From contig CM060977.1 of NCBI GenBank assembly GCA_030765065.1, positions 91,405,795 to 91,469,794 of the forward strand: a stretch of DNA of 64,000 nt, read 5' to 3'. The position numbers and the translations under genes are program-made. This DNA comes from Deroplatys truncata (Eukaryota > Arthropoda > Insecta > Mantodea > Mantidae). Shown one piece after another: positions 22,690-34,061 of this stretch. Under the pieces are notes generated by a model, which did not search any database, had not been told where the DNA came from, and saw only the letters and a list, made by a program, of their open reading frames with translations. Numbering within the stretch: position 1 is the stretch's first letter; every line of letters starts with the position of its first letter.

Positions 22690-24195
22690 GAAAAGAAATC
22701 AAATGGCAACTGCAAACATTGTAGCTTCACTGAGACAAAGCCTGAAACACATACAGGGTAGAGGTCTGCATAAGCTCGGGCCAAACCCCTGGTTCTAGGC
22801 CTGGCTCATCCTGTGAGCTGGGTTGGGGCTTAGTTTGAAAAATATTTGTCAGGCTTGGGTCAGCCTCAGGCTTGAAAGTAAAGATGAAAAAAATTAATTT
22901 ATTGCACTCAACATAGCATTTTATTTGTTCTGTAAATATATTTAAATGTGTGGTATTTTAATCAAAATCATTAATGCCATTTTTGAAAAAGCAATAAAAA
23001 ACTGTTCCATGTAAAGGGAAAATAAACATGAAAAAATTAACTGATCACATTTTTTTTGGTCCACAAAGTTGAGATGCTCAGAATAGCATAGTTATTCAAC
23101 ATATACACATTCATAGCAGTATTAATACTAGTAATAATAAATAAATGCTCATTAAGCTAATTGCAAATAACTCTGCTTTCCTCCATTCACCCACACCCAG
23201 GACATTCTGAACAGAGTGAAGTAATAGGGCCAGCATGTTGTCAATATGCCACTTATTATATGTGGATTCCAGGACCTCAGCAGCCACCACCGTTTCTGTA
23301 AAGTGGTTCCTCAAAGGTCCTGAGAGCATCCCTTATCAGGCCCTCCGGTAGGGGAAGAAATTCCCATGCCGGTACCAGAAATCGAACCCGAATCCTTTCA
23401 CACTGCTGGCAGCAGGCTTCATGGACTGATGATGATGAGGATGATGATGATGGAATAACTAAAAAATAATTTTATTAAAACAAAATTTAGACAATTGGGC
23501 TGGGCTGGGTGATACAGTATAACCCGTTCTCATGCTTGGTTCAGACCAGACCAGGCCTAAAACTTTCAGCCCATGCAGACCTTTAATACAGAGTAGCCCA
23601 AATGAAGGTATACAGTACACATAGAATATTTCTTCATAGATATTGGGAATGTTGAGTTTATGGAGTTGGTAATTGGTGTAATGGTTACTAGGAAACTGAA
23701 TTAAGAGGATGCAAATGTTATCTATGTGGGGAGCTAACAGAAAACATGGCAGGGAACTTGAATGTGTGGGGTGCAATATTGACCAAAGGTATTATAGGAC
23801 CGGGTTTCATTGTTACTGCTGTGGATAGTAACAATTATCTTAATGTGTTGCCATAACTCAAGAAGAGAGATGACTCCCCTGAACTGTACTTCTGACAAGA
23901 TGGGGCACCTAGTCATTTTGCTACACTGGTAAGCAACTACCTTGACAACAGCATTAGATTGGACAATGCGGTGGCATTGAGTGGCTGCCATGTTCACCCA
24001 GTTGGATACCTATGGACTTCTTTTTTTTGGTTGTTTTGAAGAATAAGGTATTTGAAAAGAGACCTGACACAATAGACAAATTAAACGAGTTCATCAAAGT
24101 TGCATTTCATGACATTGAACCTGACTGTAATTTATATATTACTCTATGTTCAAACTGTGTTTTACCACATATAGAGGGCATGTTGAAGACTTAAA
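22690..24195 (+). mobile_element. Tc1/mariner-type transposase relic, copy B, split by a hAT-like insert
   Basis: Partner of 2560-3290. Recognisable pieces lie at 23740-24195 (QDGAP block, YLDNS, then a KNKVFEKRPDTIDKLNEFI tail). The hAT-like element 22759-23585 interrupts it. Confidence 0.68.
22759..23585. mobile_element. hAT-like non-autonomous element, copy B only
   Basis: Ends TAGAGGTCTGCATAAGC and GCCCATGCAGACCTTTA form imperfect inverted repeats. The flanking 8-mers ATACAGGG (22751-22758) and ATACAGAG (23586-23593) are the expected 8-bp duplication with one change. The interior of 827 bp is GC-richer at both ends and has no transposase. Copy A has the uninterrupted site at about 2625. 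Confidence 0.75.
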
Positions 24196-24525
24196 ATATT
24201 CATATCATTGTCAATATCTGTGTCAATAATCATGAAAAGGAAATGAAATAAATGTAATGAACTCTAGGTATACCTATGTTTAGGCCACTTAGTTTATAAT
24301 GTGTATGGGAGAATAAACCATTATTGTTAACATTATCAATAAGTACCTACTCGTATTATCGTTAAAGACAGACATATTCAAAATAAGAAAATTTTCCACG
24401 AGCCTTATGTTAACTAGTTTGTGCCTGTTGGTGGTGTATGTAACACAGCATTTCAGAAAATTTTCTGAATATAGATTAACAAAAATATTTCTTCTATTTC
24501 CTTTCCTGAGCTTGTCCACAATTTC

Positions 24526-24900
24526 TTAGTGGTAATATGGAACATAAGGACAAGTGCTGGGACCATTTGGAGGCTGAGCAGGGATATCACGCAGGTTCAT
24601 TCGACATGTATGCTCCTCAAGTCTTCTGGCAGCATCATCCATATCGGTGATGTTCCCAGAAGACCAAAGCTTCTCAGCAGCAGCTGATGCTCTTGGCCAT
24701 ACTCGTGGTGATAAGTTAGAAGCATCCACAAACTCATTCCACATGCAAGCTTCTCCTCCCATGACTAGTCGCTTTTGCTCCTCAGTTCCATCAAAAACAT
24801 TTGGATCACATAAATAGTATTTGTGCCAATCACCCCCAGAAAGAAGATGGTCAAGATACCAACATGTAGAGAGCAGCACAGGATATCCTTTTCCAGTAAC
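24526..24900 (-). CDS. HEXA/HEXB-like: beta-hexosaminidase terminal exon 6a (copy B cassette)
   Basis: The exon is 375 nt, phase 0, ending PNGPSTCPYVPYYH-stop. It starts VTGKGYPVLLSTCWYL and then reads DHLLSGGDWHKYY. WYL plus Asp-His aligns with human beta Tyr450-Leu-Asp452-Leu453 (alpha Asn423-Arg424), the residues near substrate O6. CMWNEFVDASN carries the Trp and Glu equivalent to beta Trp489 and Glu491, and WPRASAAAEKLWSS is the family signature. GNIT at the ED/GN variable site makes a glycosylation sequon that exon 6b lacks. The Asp at the beta Asp452 position suggests ordinary neutral-substrate specificity. The 3' flank shows no obvious AATAAA on the minus strand. Confidence 0.94.
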   Translation of the reverse strand, partial: VTGKGYPVLLSTCWYLDHLLSGGDWHKYYLCDPNVFDGTEEQKRLVMGGEACMWNEFVDASNLSPRVWPRASAAAEKLWSSGNITDMDDAARRLEEHTCRMNLRDIPAQPPNGPSTCPYVPYYH

Positions 24901-25096
24901 CTAAGTAATGAAAGGGTAGTAAATGTTAATTAGTGCAATTAATTCATTTAAATATTTGTTTCTGCATGAACTGGCCCTAGATCTTTTAGAAATATGCTTT
25001 AAACATGTACATTTTTAAGTTGAAATAGCAAAATAAATGTTTAATAATTTTAAGTGCTACTTATTTAACCTCTATTAAAGGTTATATAAAAATTCT

Positions 25097-25922
25097 GATG
25101 TGTTGCCTTCACATGACTTTTTGCACCATTCTTTCAAAAGATTATTCTTCTAACTGCTTCTTATTAATCAATGTAAACTTACATTATAATTTACATATTT
25201 CTTTGTATGTGTAAGAAGGATATAGTAGGCTAAAGCAATTTTTAAAAGTTGGTTGCTTTGTAATGTGTTTGAAATTCCATGGTACTTGCATGATCATGAG
25301 AAAAAACAAATAGAAATTTACCACTTGCAAAAGTACAAGTACTTGGAAATTTAAATCAATAACAAAGAATGTTTCAGAAATGGTAAACACCACAAAAAAT
25401 TTACTGGACATGTATTGTGTGATCTACATTTTGCATGTAGTAAGATTTTGTCTGTCTTTTACAGTTTACTAATTAGACAAATGTCATGCAGAATGAAGAG
25501 GACTTCTCAGGCTATTCCCATAATATTGAAGATATATATTTTATTTTTCATGCATATATCTTAATTGTATGATATTGTGATCAAAATCATTACAGCCAGT
25601 TTTGAGAAAATCAAAAATAACAAAACATTTTCCATGTAAAGGGTAGTTTGTGGTTGGGGGATTTTCTTGAAAATCTTTGTGTTGCATCCTTGAAAGATAC
25701 AGAACTTAAATACAAAGTTTGGTACTTATTTTCATTTTTGAGCTATGCTGTGCAAAAACACATATGCACACTCATATCCAAACATATCTATCTTTCTCTA
25801 AAAATGCTTTGTTGGATTCAGAGAACCTCAAAACGTGTATTTCCAGCGAAATCTCCAAATCAAATTTTTGGGTGGAATGTAATATTTCCCCTACTTACTG
25901 TAGGTAAGCAGTAGAGAAAGTA
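25097..25922 (+). mobile_element. Approximately 860-bp repeat family, copy e (copy B arm)
   Basis: Partner of 10347-11118; runs from CTGATGTGTTGCC to the GTAGAGAAAGT end. Older than the duplication. Confidence 0.72.
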
Positions 25923-25984
25923 TAAACAGAAATCATATCTATTTTCACCAACAGTAAGTATGCCTCTTAGCTTGATTCTCTTCT

Positions 25985-27960
25985 GGTGAAGGTGCATCAC
26001 GTTTGATAAAACTACCAATGTTTCACCCTTCATGTTGCAGGCTTCTTGTGGGCACTGCCAACAGACCATTGCTTGCACTCATATTTGTACTGCAAAGTAC
26101 AGTACCTCCTACTCATGCTCCTAATTGGTTGCTAACTTGCCACTAATTTTACGTTCTGTGAGCAATGGGGGATTTTTCACCACCTCTATTCAGCAAATCT
26201 TTATGTTAAAAATGTCTATGCTTTCTATAGGTACTATTCATGTGCGAAGCAATCACATACAGCTAAAAGCTCAATATTGTTATCAGAGAATATTGATGTG
26301 TTTTGTAAACATGTTCAGCTAATGCTAATTTTTTGGATTACCTGTGCTTTAGAAATCGAATATGTTCATTGTGTTGAGTTAATCTTTATCTAGAAGATAA
26401 AAGAAAATGGCGAAACATAAAAGAAACAAAAATTGGGGCTTTATTCCTTACATAGGTGGAGTAACAAACAAGGTTTAAAATTTGTACATCATCACAAAAT
26501 AATAGGAAAATCTTATGTAATGCATTCACATGACTTTCTGTAACCTCTATTATTTATTCAACTATTCTTACTAAAGCTTATTTTTCTATCCACTACATTT
26601 TATCCCAATAAACCTTTGCATAAATAGCTACATTACACATTTCATTATGATACAAAGGGGACAGCGATAGTCAAATGTTTAAGAACTGGACGCTATATGT
26701 GGCCTTAAAATTCCATACTCTTTATATGCAATCGCAAGAAACAACTGAATGTTGAGTTGACTTAAACAGAATGACCAAGAAATGAACAATTTGCACCTTT
26801 AATGACAGATATTTCAGAAATGGCTTACGCTACTATAAAACTTATTTGAATAAATTGTGTGTTTTAAAGAGATCTATATTTATTGTGTAGTACATTTCTA
26901 TCTATTACTTAGCATTTACCAGTTATACAAGAGTATACAAAATTCCTTCAAATGAAAAGGACTTGATAGGCTATTCCCAGAAAATTCAAGATATACATTT
27001 TATTTGTCATGTAAATATCTTTAATATATGGTAGTTTAGTCAAAATCATTACAGCCGTTCTTTAGAAAATAAAAATTTTTGAAAAATGTTCCATGTAAAG
27101 GGTAGTTTATGGTAAGGGAATTTTATTGAAAATCTTCTTGTGGCACTTTTGGAAGATGCTGAATTTAAATAACAAGTTTGGTATTTATCTGACTTTTTCT
27201 ATTTGAGTGATGCTGTTCTCTCACACGTACTTATATGCATATTTTTCTGAAAAGTTTTACTTGGGGCCTCTAAACATGTTATTTCCGGTGAAATCTCAGT
27301 ATTGAATTTTTGGGTGAAATGCAATACCTTCTCTACCTGTTGGGTATGTCGTAGAAGGCATAATATGTCAGTTAAAAAACTAAAATCCTTTATATGTCCA
27401 GTTAAAGATAGAACTTCGCCACTCCTCGACTTGGTTGTATACATAATTACATGAGATTGTGGCAAATCATACATAAGCCAGACAGAAAGATCAATATTAA
27501 CTCAATGCAATGAACATATTAGATATCTAAAGCATAGGCAGCTGGAAGAATCAGCCTTGGCTGAAGATGTTTACAAAACAGATTACCACATCGACTTTGA
27601 TAACAATATTGAAATTTTGACTGTATGTGACCAGTTCTCCCATGGAATAGTATGAGAAACTGTAGAAATATTTAAACATAAAAGTTTATTGAATAGAGAT
27701 GGTGGAAAACCACTTAATGAAGCATGGAAAATATTGCTCACAGAACTTCAAATTAATGGCAAGTTATCAATTATGAGCATGGTTAGGGGGACTGCACTTT
27801 ACAATATAAATATGAGTGTAAGCAATGGTCTATTGGCAGTGCCTAGAAGAAGCCCACAACATGAAGGGCAAAACCATGATAGTTTTATCAAATGTGATGC
27901 AGCCTTCACTGGAAGACAGTCAAGTTATTATGAACAATGACAATGGAAGCCTGCAATTTC
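25985..27960. mobile_element. 2-kb element with long terminal inverted repeats, copy B only
   Basis: About 150-190 bp at the left (TTTGATAAAACTACCAATG ... GCACTGCCAACAGACCATTG) return in reverse complement at 27790-27960 (CAATGGTCTATTGGCAGTGC ... TAGTTTTATCAAATG). A roughly 860-bp family copy is inserted inside. The right arm carries an 83-codon frame (27689-27940) with no family I recognise. Copy A has the short empty version (about 11150). Confidence 0.65.
26515..27350 (+). mobile_element. Approximately 860-bp repeat family, copy f
   Basis: Inside the 25985-27960 element. The start is GCATTCACATGACTTTCTGTA and the right end is degraded (GTCGTAGAAGGC). Confidence 0.65.
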
Positions 27961-28255
27961 ATTTAAGTACATCTCTTATTTAGATAAAAGCAGTCTGTAC
28001 TAATTCATTACTAAGAAGAAGTTTTTGTGTTAAAGAGAATAGGCATTTATTGGGTTCAAGTATCCTTTCATATTTTTTCACAGTGCTAAGAATATGTTTG
28101 CATATGTATGAACTATTCATTTTTTTACTGGATAAGAGAAACTGCTATTTTAGTACCTGTATCACTTAAATCATGAAGTATATATTATTCAAATACCCAT
28201 TTTAACTTTATGAAAGAAAACCTCAAAAGGATGTGTTTAAAATAAAGTTAATCAC

Positions 28256-28475
28256 CTTAGATAGTTCATCTTCTTGATTTCCAGTCCAAATGTGAACCAC
28301 AGTATCTTCTGGCAGGACAACACCATTATCAAAAACTTCTTGCCAGACAAGAGAGCTTGCCTTTAGTTTTGAAGTAATGTCTACCAGACGCTGAATATAA
28401 ACCTCCTCAAGTTTTGAATAATCACCAGTAATATTGTGACCTTCCATGTACTCCTTTATATCTGGATTGCTAGCC
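28256..28475 (-). CDS. HEXA/HEXB-like: beta-hexosaminidase exon 5a (copy B cassette)
   Basis: The exon is 220 nt: G completing Trp, then 73 codons ending in phase 0. It encodes ASNPDIKEYMEGHNITGDY, LEEVYIQRLVDITSKLKASS, LVWQEVFDNGVV and VVHIWTGNQEDELSK. The Trp of LVWQEVF and of HIWTGN match substrate-pocket tryptophans of human HEXB (Trp405, Trp424). NIT is a glycosylation sequon. The acceptor TTTCCACTTTAG and donor AAG|GTGATT are intact. It joins in frame to exon 6a (K|VTGKGYPV). It differs from exon 5b at four nucleotides and one residue (Asp here, His there, in NQE-x-ELS). Confidence 0.94.
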
Positions 28476-28552
28476 CTAAAGTGGAAAAGAAAAGTTGTCA
28501 TTATTGGTGTAGACAAACTGATTACTAGGAACTGAAAATTACTACAAGAATG

Positions 28553-29794
28553 TTTTTTAAAGTAAGTACCGATAATTTTTTAAAAAATAACAGAACATTA
28601 TTTTCCAAATACTTTATTATCATTCATTACCTTACACCTTACTATTTCTCCACATAGTCACTGCCATTATTCAGGACTTGTAATGGGAAACCAGTTTTTG
28701 TATACCTTCGTCAAGAATGATGCCACCTGTGATGAAAGCAAGTTCTTGTTTCACAACATCATTTTCATTGAAATGGTTTATACCAAGAATTTCTTCAGAT
28801 GGAAATCGCTTGATGCCAAATCCGGACTGTAGGGAGGGTGGTTGAATTATTCCCAACCAAATGATGCGATCGGATCTTGAATTTGTTTGTTTGTGTGTGG
28901 CCGGGGATTGTCATGAACCAAAAGGATTCCACGCGTCTTGTTCTGTATTGCACGATGGAGCTTTCGTAGTGTCTCACAATAGACGTCTTTGTTGATTGTC
29001 GCATTTCTGGGTAAGAATTAAACCAGCAAAACACCCTGTCTGTCCCATAAAACCGTGCACATAATCCAGCTAGTGGATAGCGCTTGAATTTCTTCTTCAC
29101 GGGGAATTTTGTGTGCCTCTTTATGGATTGTTGCTTTGATTCAGAAGTGATGTGACACCAATGTCTCATCACCTGTAACGGTGTGCATTAGCAAATCATC
29201 GCTTTCCTCAGCACATCGCGTGAGAGAAGTCAGTGATTGCTTGTTCTGTGATCATCAGTAAGACCTTTGTGCACCCATCTTGAGCATAATTTCTGAAATC
29301 CTACGCATTCTGTTACAGTGTTATAGAGGAATGATCTTGAAATTTGTGGAAAATGTGAAGACAACATTGATATTATGAAATGTGTGTCCTCGTGAATGTT
29401 TCCTTCCACAGGTCGCAACAAACCACCCTTGATCACAGATGGTTGGCCATTATGCACATTTTTGCGATCCTCGTTAAACTGTCTAACCCACTACCTCAAC
29501 ATTCCATCACTCATTATTGTTTTCCCATAAGCCTCACACAATTGGCGATGAATGTTTGTTGGTTTAATATTTCTCGCATCCAAAAAACGATTCACTAATC
29601 TGACTTGACAATCTGCGGGTCATTTGATGTTTTGAACATTTTGAAACGCTCTAACAACAGGAAAACACGAAGTGACGATCTCTCATAGCTGTATCTGGCT
29701 TCCTAATGAATGGAGGAAATTATTGCAAGTGCTCAAAATCGCCACTGCAGTGCTGCAGCGGCAAAATATTAAAACGGTACTTACTTTAAAAACA
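28553..29794 (-). mobile_element. Mariner element with broken transposase, copy B only
   Basis: Inverted ends TGTTTTTTAAAGTAAGTACC and GGTACTTACTTTAAAAACA. The minus strand encodes a mariner transposase in pieces. NIHRQLCEAYGKTIMSDGML and FNEDRKNVHNGQPSVIKGG are the paired helix-turn-helix region. FPQISRSFLYNTVTECVGF then LCSRWVHKGLTDDH is the linker. WCHITSESKQQSIKRHTKFP and KKKFKRYPLAG belong to the catalytic core, and FLTKVYKNWFP to the C-terminus. Frameshifts and stops leave no full frame. The site is empty in copy A (about 12550). Confidence 0.8.
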
Positions 29795-29924
29795 CGCCTC
29801 GTTATTTAATGAAATGCCGTATCTTTTACTATTTTGGAATATTTTGTGATTTATAATGAAAAAAAGGCACATAGACTTTTATAACATTAAACATTATTTT
29901 AGATGATCCAAGAAAAAGAAAACC

Positions 29925-30790
29925 TGATCTGTAACATTTACATGACTTTCTCTACACACTCCTCTACAAATTATTCTTATAAAATGTATTTTTCATTCTA
30001 CTATATGTTAATCAAAATAAATGTTTAGAGGAATGGTTGCATTACTCATAGTCATACCATTGTAGTTACAAGGATATACAGGAGTCGAATGTCATAGCGA
30101 AATGTTTAAAAAGCAGATCACTATGTGCTGGCTTTGATATTCTACTCTTTGTATGACACCAGGAATAAATGAATGGCAAAATAGTTGAGCATTAGGAGTT
30201 GAATTTGGGACATGCTTGCTTCACTTACTCATAATTATACAGGACATGTTTCAGAAGCCTTTGCTTCCATCATCAGCTGTAGGTCGACTGATGATGGAAT
30301 CAAAGGCTTCTAAAACATGTCATGTATAATTATGAGTAAGTGAAGCAAGCATGTCCCAAATTCAACTCCTAATGCTCAAGTATTTAGCTTCACCTTCACT
30401 GTCATAAAACTTCCAAATAAATTAAATGAATGGCAACTTAGCACCTCAGAGAAGTATTAAGTATTTCAAAATTCATAGCAATAACAATGCATAACTCAAG
30501 AATGGTTAATCCTATCCCCCCAAATGACATGTTTATTTTAAGGAGAGCTAAATTTTTTGTGTAGTATTTTTTTTCTTTTTGTTATAGTCCTATGGTTTAC
30601 CAGTTATACTAAAGCACACAGAATTCATTCAGAATGAAGAGTGCCTCCCAGCCTATTTGCAGAAAATTAAAGATATACATATGGTATTTTATCAAAGCCA
30701 TTAAGTCACTTTTGAGAAAATAAAAAAAATAATGAAAAGTTTTCCATGTAAAGGATATTTTGGGGTGGGTTCAGTAAAACTAAATATTTC
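29925..30790 (+). mobile_element. Approximately 860-bp repeat family, copy g, split by a palindrome
   Basis: Partner of 12690-13262. The left part is 29925-30184, then the fold-back 30185-30379, then the remainder. Confidence 0.6.
30185..30379. mobile_element. 195-bp near-perfect palindrome with hammerhead-like core
   Basis: The arms of about 90 bp (TTGAGCATTAGGAGTTGAAT ... and its complement ending at 30379) pair almost perfectly. The centre has CTGATGATGGAATC and GGCTTCTAAAACATG at 30288-30320, resembling the CTGATGA...GAAAC layout of Penelope-type hammerheads with GAAA changed to TAAA. It sits in copy B only. Confidence 0.7.
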
Positions 30791-30834
30791 AGAAACAGAC
30801 ATTTAATGAAAATAATATAACATAGTATAACAAT

Positions 30835-31660
30835 TTAGTAAAATTCCCTAGTCTATGGATTGTGTCAGTATTCTGGAGGGATAAATCACCCCTACTCTAT
30901 TTGTCTTTTGCCATTAGCTATTGAGTTACCCAATGCAGTGTCTTAAAGAGGAAGTAGGCTGCTGATATGCGGGAAACAAGTGCTACGCCACTGATGTGAA
31001 CACTACAATTTTATAGTGTAGAAAAATTTAATAGGACCTCGTTTACATCGTGATAACTCAAAAACCAAAATCCTTGTTCCAGTTCTGTAAGAGGTGTGTT
31101 AAAGAGCACAGATTCGAGAAAATGATGATGTGTAATTGGTCTTCGTGTACAAAAATTAAAGTCGCTAGTTTTCTCTGTAAAAATTCAGTTGAAATAATTT
31201 TTATTACGAAAATCAATCAGTGAGGAACTTTTTTCCTTGAAGAGACAGATAGGGGAGTGAAGACTATGAAATACCCTAAAAGGCGTGAATTAACTTTTGA
31301 AAGATATTCCATGATAATACCACATGTATGTGAAATGCTATTGCTAGTTATATGCAAACATTTGCTTTTACGCCTGCTGCACCTTGCTCTTTGCGTGGCC
31401 TGTCACATCAATCTACGAACTTGACATTTTTGTTGCAATGCTATTGTGTCTATAGGCCTGCCTCTACAGTTGGATAATTACAACAGTGGTACGATAAACG
31501 ATTTTGTGACAGTAAAATAAAACAGGGCTGGGTGTAATTGTGGCACGTGGTGCTTAAACAGCGGCACAGAGACAGAGTAAGAGAGGCCAAGGCAGTAAGA
31601 GAGGGGGAATACATGACCCAAGGATTTATGTACTATAGCAATAACAGAATGAGATACAAC
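30835..31660. other. Copy B-specific block, about 0.8 kb, unclassified
   Basis: Copy A (about 13290) lacks this stretch. No coding frame, inverted ends or tail was recognised. Confidence 0.5.
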
Positions 31661-32090
31661 AACAATTTTAGGTATTTATGTAATATAGACTAAAATGGGA
31701 TTAACACTATCATACACAGGAAAAAAATTAAACAGTACTTGTTTAAGTATGCACGATTGCATATTTAAGCTACTTTCATTCTATAAAGATATATAGGAAT
31801 ATATCATGGAGTAATGCATGGTTGGAAACTGTCTTCATAGTTAGAAAAAGATTATTCAATAATACCACATAAAGAATCAACAAAAGTCATACAGAAATCT
31901 GTTAAAGATCTGAAAATACTCACTTCATGGTCATTGTATTTAATGAAGTAATTAAATACATATACCCACACTTGGACAGTGTGTAAGTACAACATACAAA
32001 ATAAACATATTCATAGAATTAGGATAAATGATAGCTTTAAAGCACCCTTGCATATGCTAGCATTATGAGAAAACACCCTGATGAGAAAAT

Positions 32091-33232
32091 CTGATGCGTT
32101 AAATTTATATGACTTTCTCTACTCTTGTACAAACTACTTTTACAAACGCTTAGTCTCCATCTACTTCATGTTAATCGAGATAAACATTTGCAGAAACTAT
32201 CTTATTGCTAATTTTCTTGTAGGTGCAAGGGAAATATGGTAGGCTTTAAGTGATAGTCAAATCTTTTAAGAGTTAATCGCTATGTTGAGCATTTCATTCC
32301 CTTTGCACGTCCAGAACATAAAAAAAAAAACGAATAACGGATTCCCATTAGATAAAAGTATAAGTATTGGAAAATTCAAACCAACAACAAGGAATATCTT
32401 GGAAATGGTTCACTCCACAAAAAAGTATATGACACAAATTGTGTTTTAATGAGCTCTACATTTTTTGTGTAGAAACATTTTGTCTATCTCTTATGGTTTA
32501 CCAGTTATGCAAAAGCCGTTCAGAAAGAAGAGGACTTTTGGGGACATTCTCAGAAAATTCAAGATATACATTTTATTTGTCATAAACATATCTTAAACAT
32601 TCATTCATTCATTATCTGTTTACCCTCCTCTTAAGTAGGACTTACACCCCCCAGGACTTACAGGCGGGTGCCTGGGGTCAGAGGCCCGTCGAGGAGCAGA
32701 CACTCATGGATCAGACAGAACATCCAGGATGGGTGATCAGCCCGATGCCTGGTATGGGATGAAGGAAGTAGATGAATCGAAATGTTGGTGAAATGGATGA
32801 AAGGAAGTGATGATGGAGCAGTTGGTGGAATGAATGGCGGGGGAAACCGGAGAACCCGGAGAAAACCCGCCCAGACGCCGTTTCGTATCTTAAACATAAG
32901 ATATTTTAATCAAAATCATTAGAACCAGTTTTGAGAAAATAAAACATTTCGAAAAATGTTCCCTGTAAAGAGTAGTCTGAGGTGGGGGGATTTTGTTGAA
33001 AATATTCATGTTGCATCTTTGAAAGATACTGAACCTAAATACCAAGTTTATTATTTATCTGACTTTTCGTTTTTAAGTTATGCTTTCACAGACACATACA
33101 TGGACCTTTTTCTAAAAGTGCTTTTTTGGATTCAGGGGGCTCAAAACATGTATTTCCGGTGAAATCTTGGTATCGAATTTTTGGATGGAATGTAATACTT
33201 CCCCTGCTTACTTTGCGTAGTAGAGAAAGACA
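32091..33232 (+). mobile_element. Approximately 860-bp repeat family, copy h, interrupted by a SINE
   Basis: Starts CTGATGCGTTAAATTTATAT...ACTTTCTCTAC and ends AGTAGAGAAAGAC. The SINE 32601-32885 splits it. Confidence 0.75.
32601..32885 (-). mobile_element. SINE, 285 bp, with 12-bp target-site duplication
   Basis: Flanked by TATCTTAAACAT at 32589-32600 and 32886-32897. Minus-strand sequence GGTTTTCTCCGGGTTCTCCG matches the core of the tRNA-SINEs at 56895-57372 and 61680-62095; it ends in (ATGA)n. The tRNA head is missing, so it is 5' truncated. GC-rich against its surroundings. Confidence 0.75.
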
Positions 33233-33800
33233 AAAATTATAGGCATTGAACATATACTTAAGGACAAAGCTTGTTTTTCAGTAACCGAGTATAGGGATAC
33301 AGATTTAAGATTCTCAAGTCCTTTATGTCCGCTGTTTTTAATAAGTTAATTTGTTTGCATTACTAATGTAAATATTGTCTCAATTTAATTCTTTAGCTTT
33401 AAAACATATATTGTAAATACTTAATGAATTAAGTACGAAGGCTTTCACGGCCGGAGTTAATCGATAAAACATTAAAATCTTCCGGGCTGGAAGGCCGTGG
33501 TCTAAGGGTAAAATAACTAGCAACCGACGTTTCGGTCAACTCTGTGGTTGCCATCTTCAAGAGTGTAACACCCAGGACAGCTTGATAACGACTGCCGATT
33601 AGGCAATCGCAATCCAGCAATCCAGCAATCGAGAACAGGTCGCCCAGGTTTACCTGGGCGGAATATAATCGCCACAGTACCTAGCCGCGTGCGCGGCTTT
33701 ACCTGTGCGATAAAGGAGGTTAAAAGAATATTCACAAGCTTTTGATGTTTGTCAATCTGTCATGGGCGGGGTTTAGCTTTGTGCACTACCATTGGCTGGG

Positions 33801-34030
33801 TCTCGGTGTTCCCTCATGGGCGGACTAGCGACCATCTGGTGACCAAGCCCAATGCTGCTTAACTTGGGCGACCGCTTGTGTGGTCGTCAAGTTAGGCAGG
33901 CAGGCATGGCAGCAAAGCAAGATGGGAATGCAGGTAATGGGATGGGGGTACTCAAGTTGGCGGCAGGGCGGGTCGCTGCTAGATGGTCACTCATCCAGTT
34001 AGCGACCGGGCCCAATGCTGCTTAACTTGG
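33801..34030 (-). repeat. 5S rRNA-like segments (two)
   Basis: The minus strand of 33981-34025 reads TTAAGCAGCATTGGGCCCGG then ACTGGATGAGTGACCATCT, close to the 3' half of insect 5S rRNA (box C region). 33801-33865 repeats TTAAGCAGCATTGGGC and adds GGGAACACCGAG. The pieces are not full 5S genes and resemble the heads of 5S-derived SINEs. Confidence 0.5.
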
Positions 34031-34061
34031 GGAAGTTTGTGAAATGAGGGATTGGCAGACC

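Noticed and set aside
29230..29598. Frames on both strands near 29.3 kb as host gene
   Set aside because: The minus strand is the mariner transposase N-terminal region; the plus frame is its shadow.
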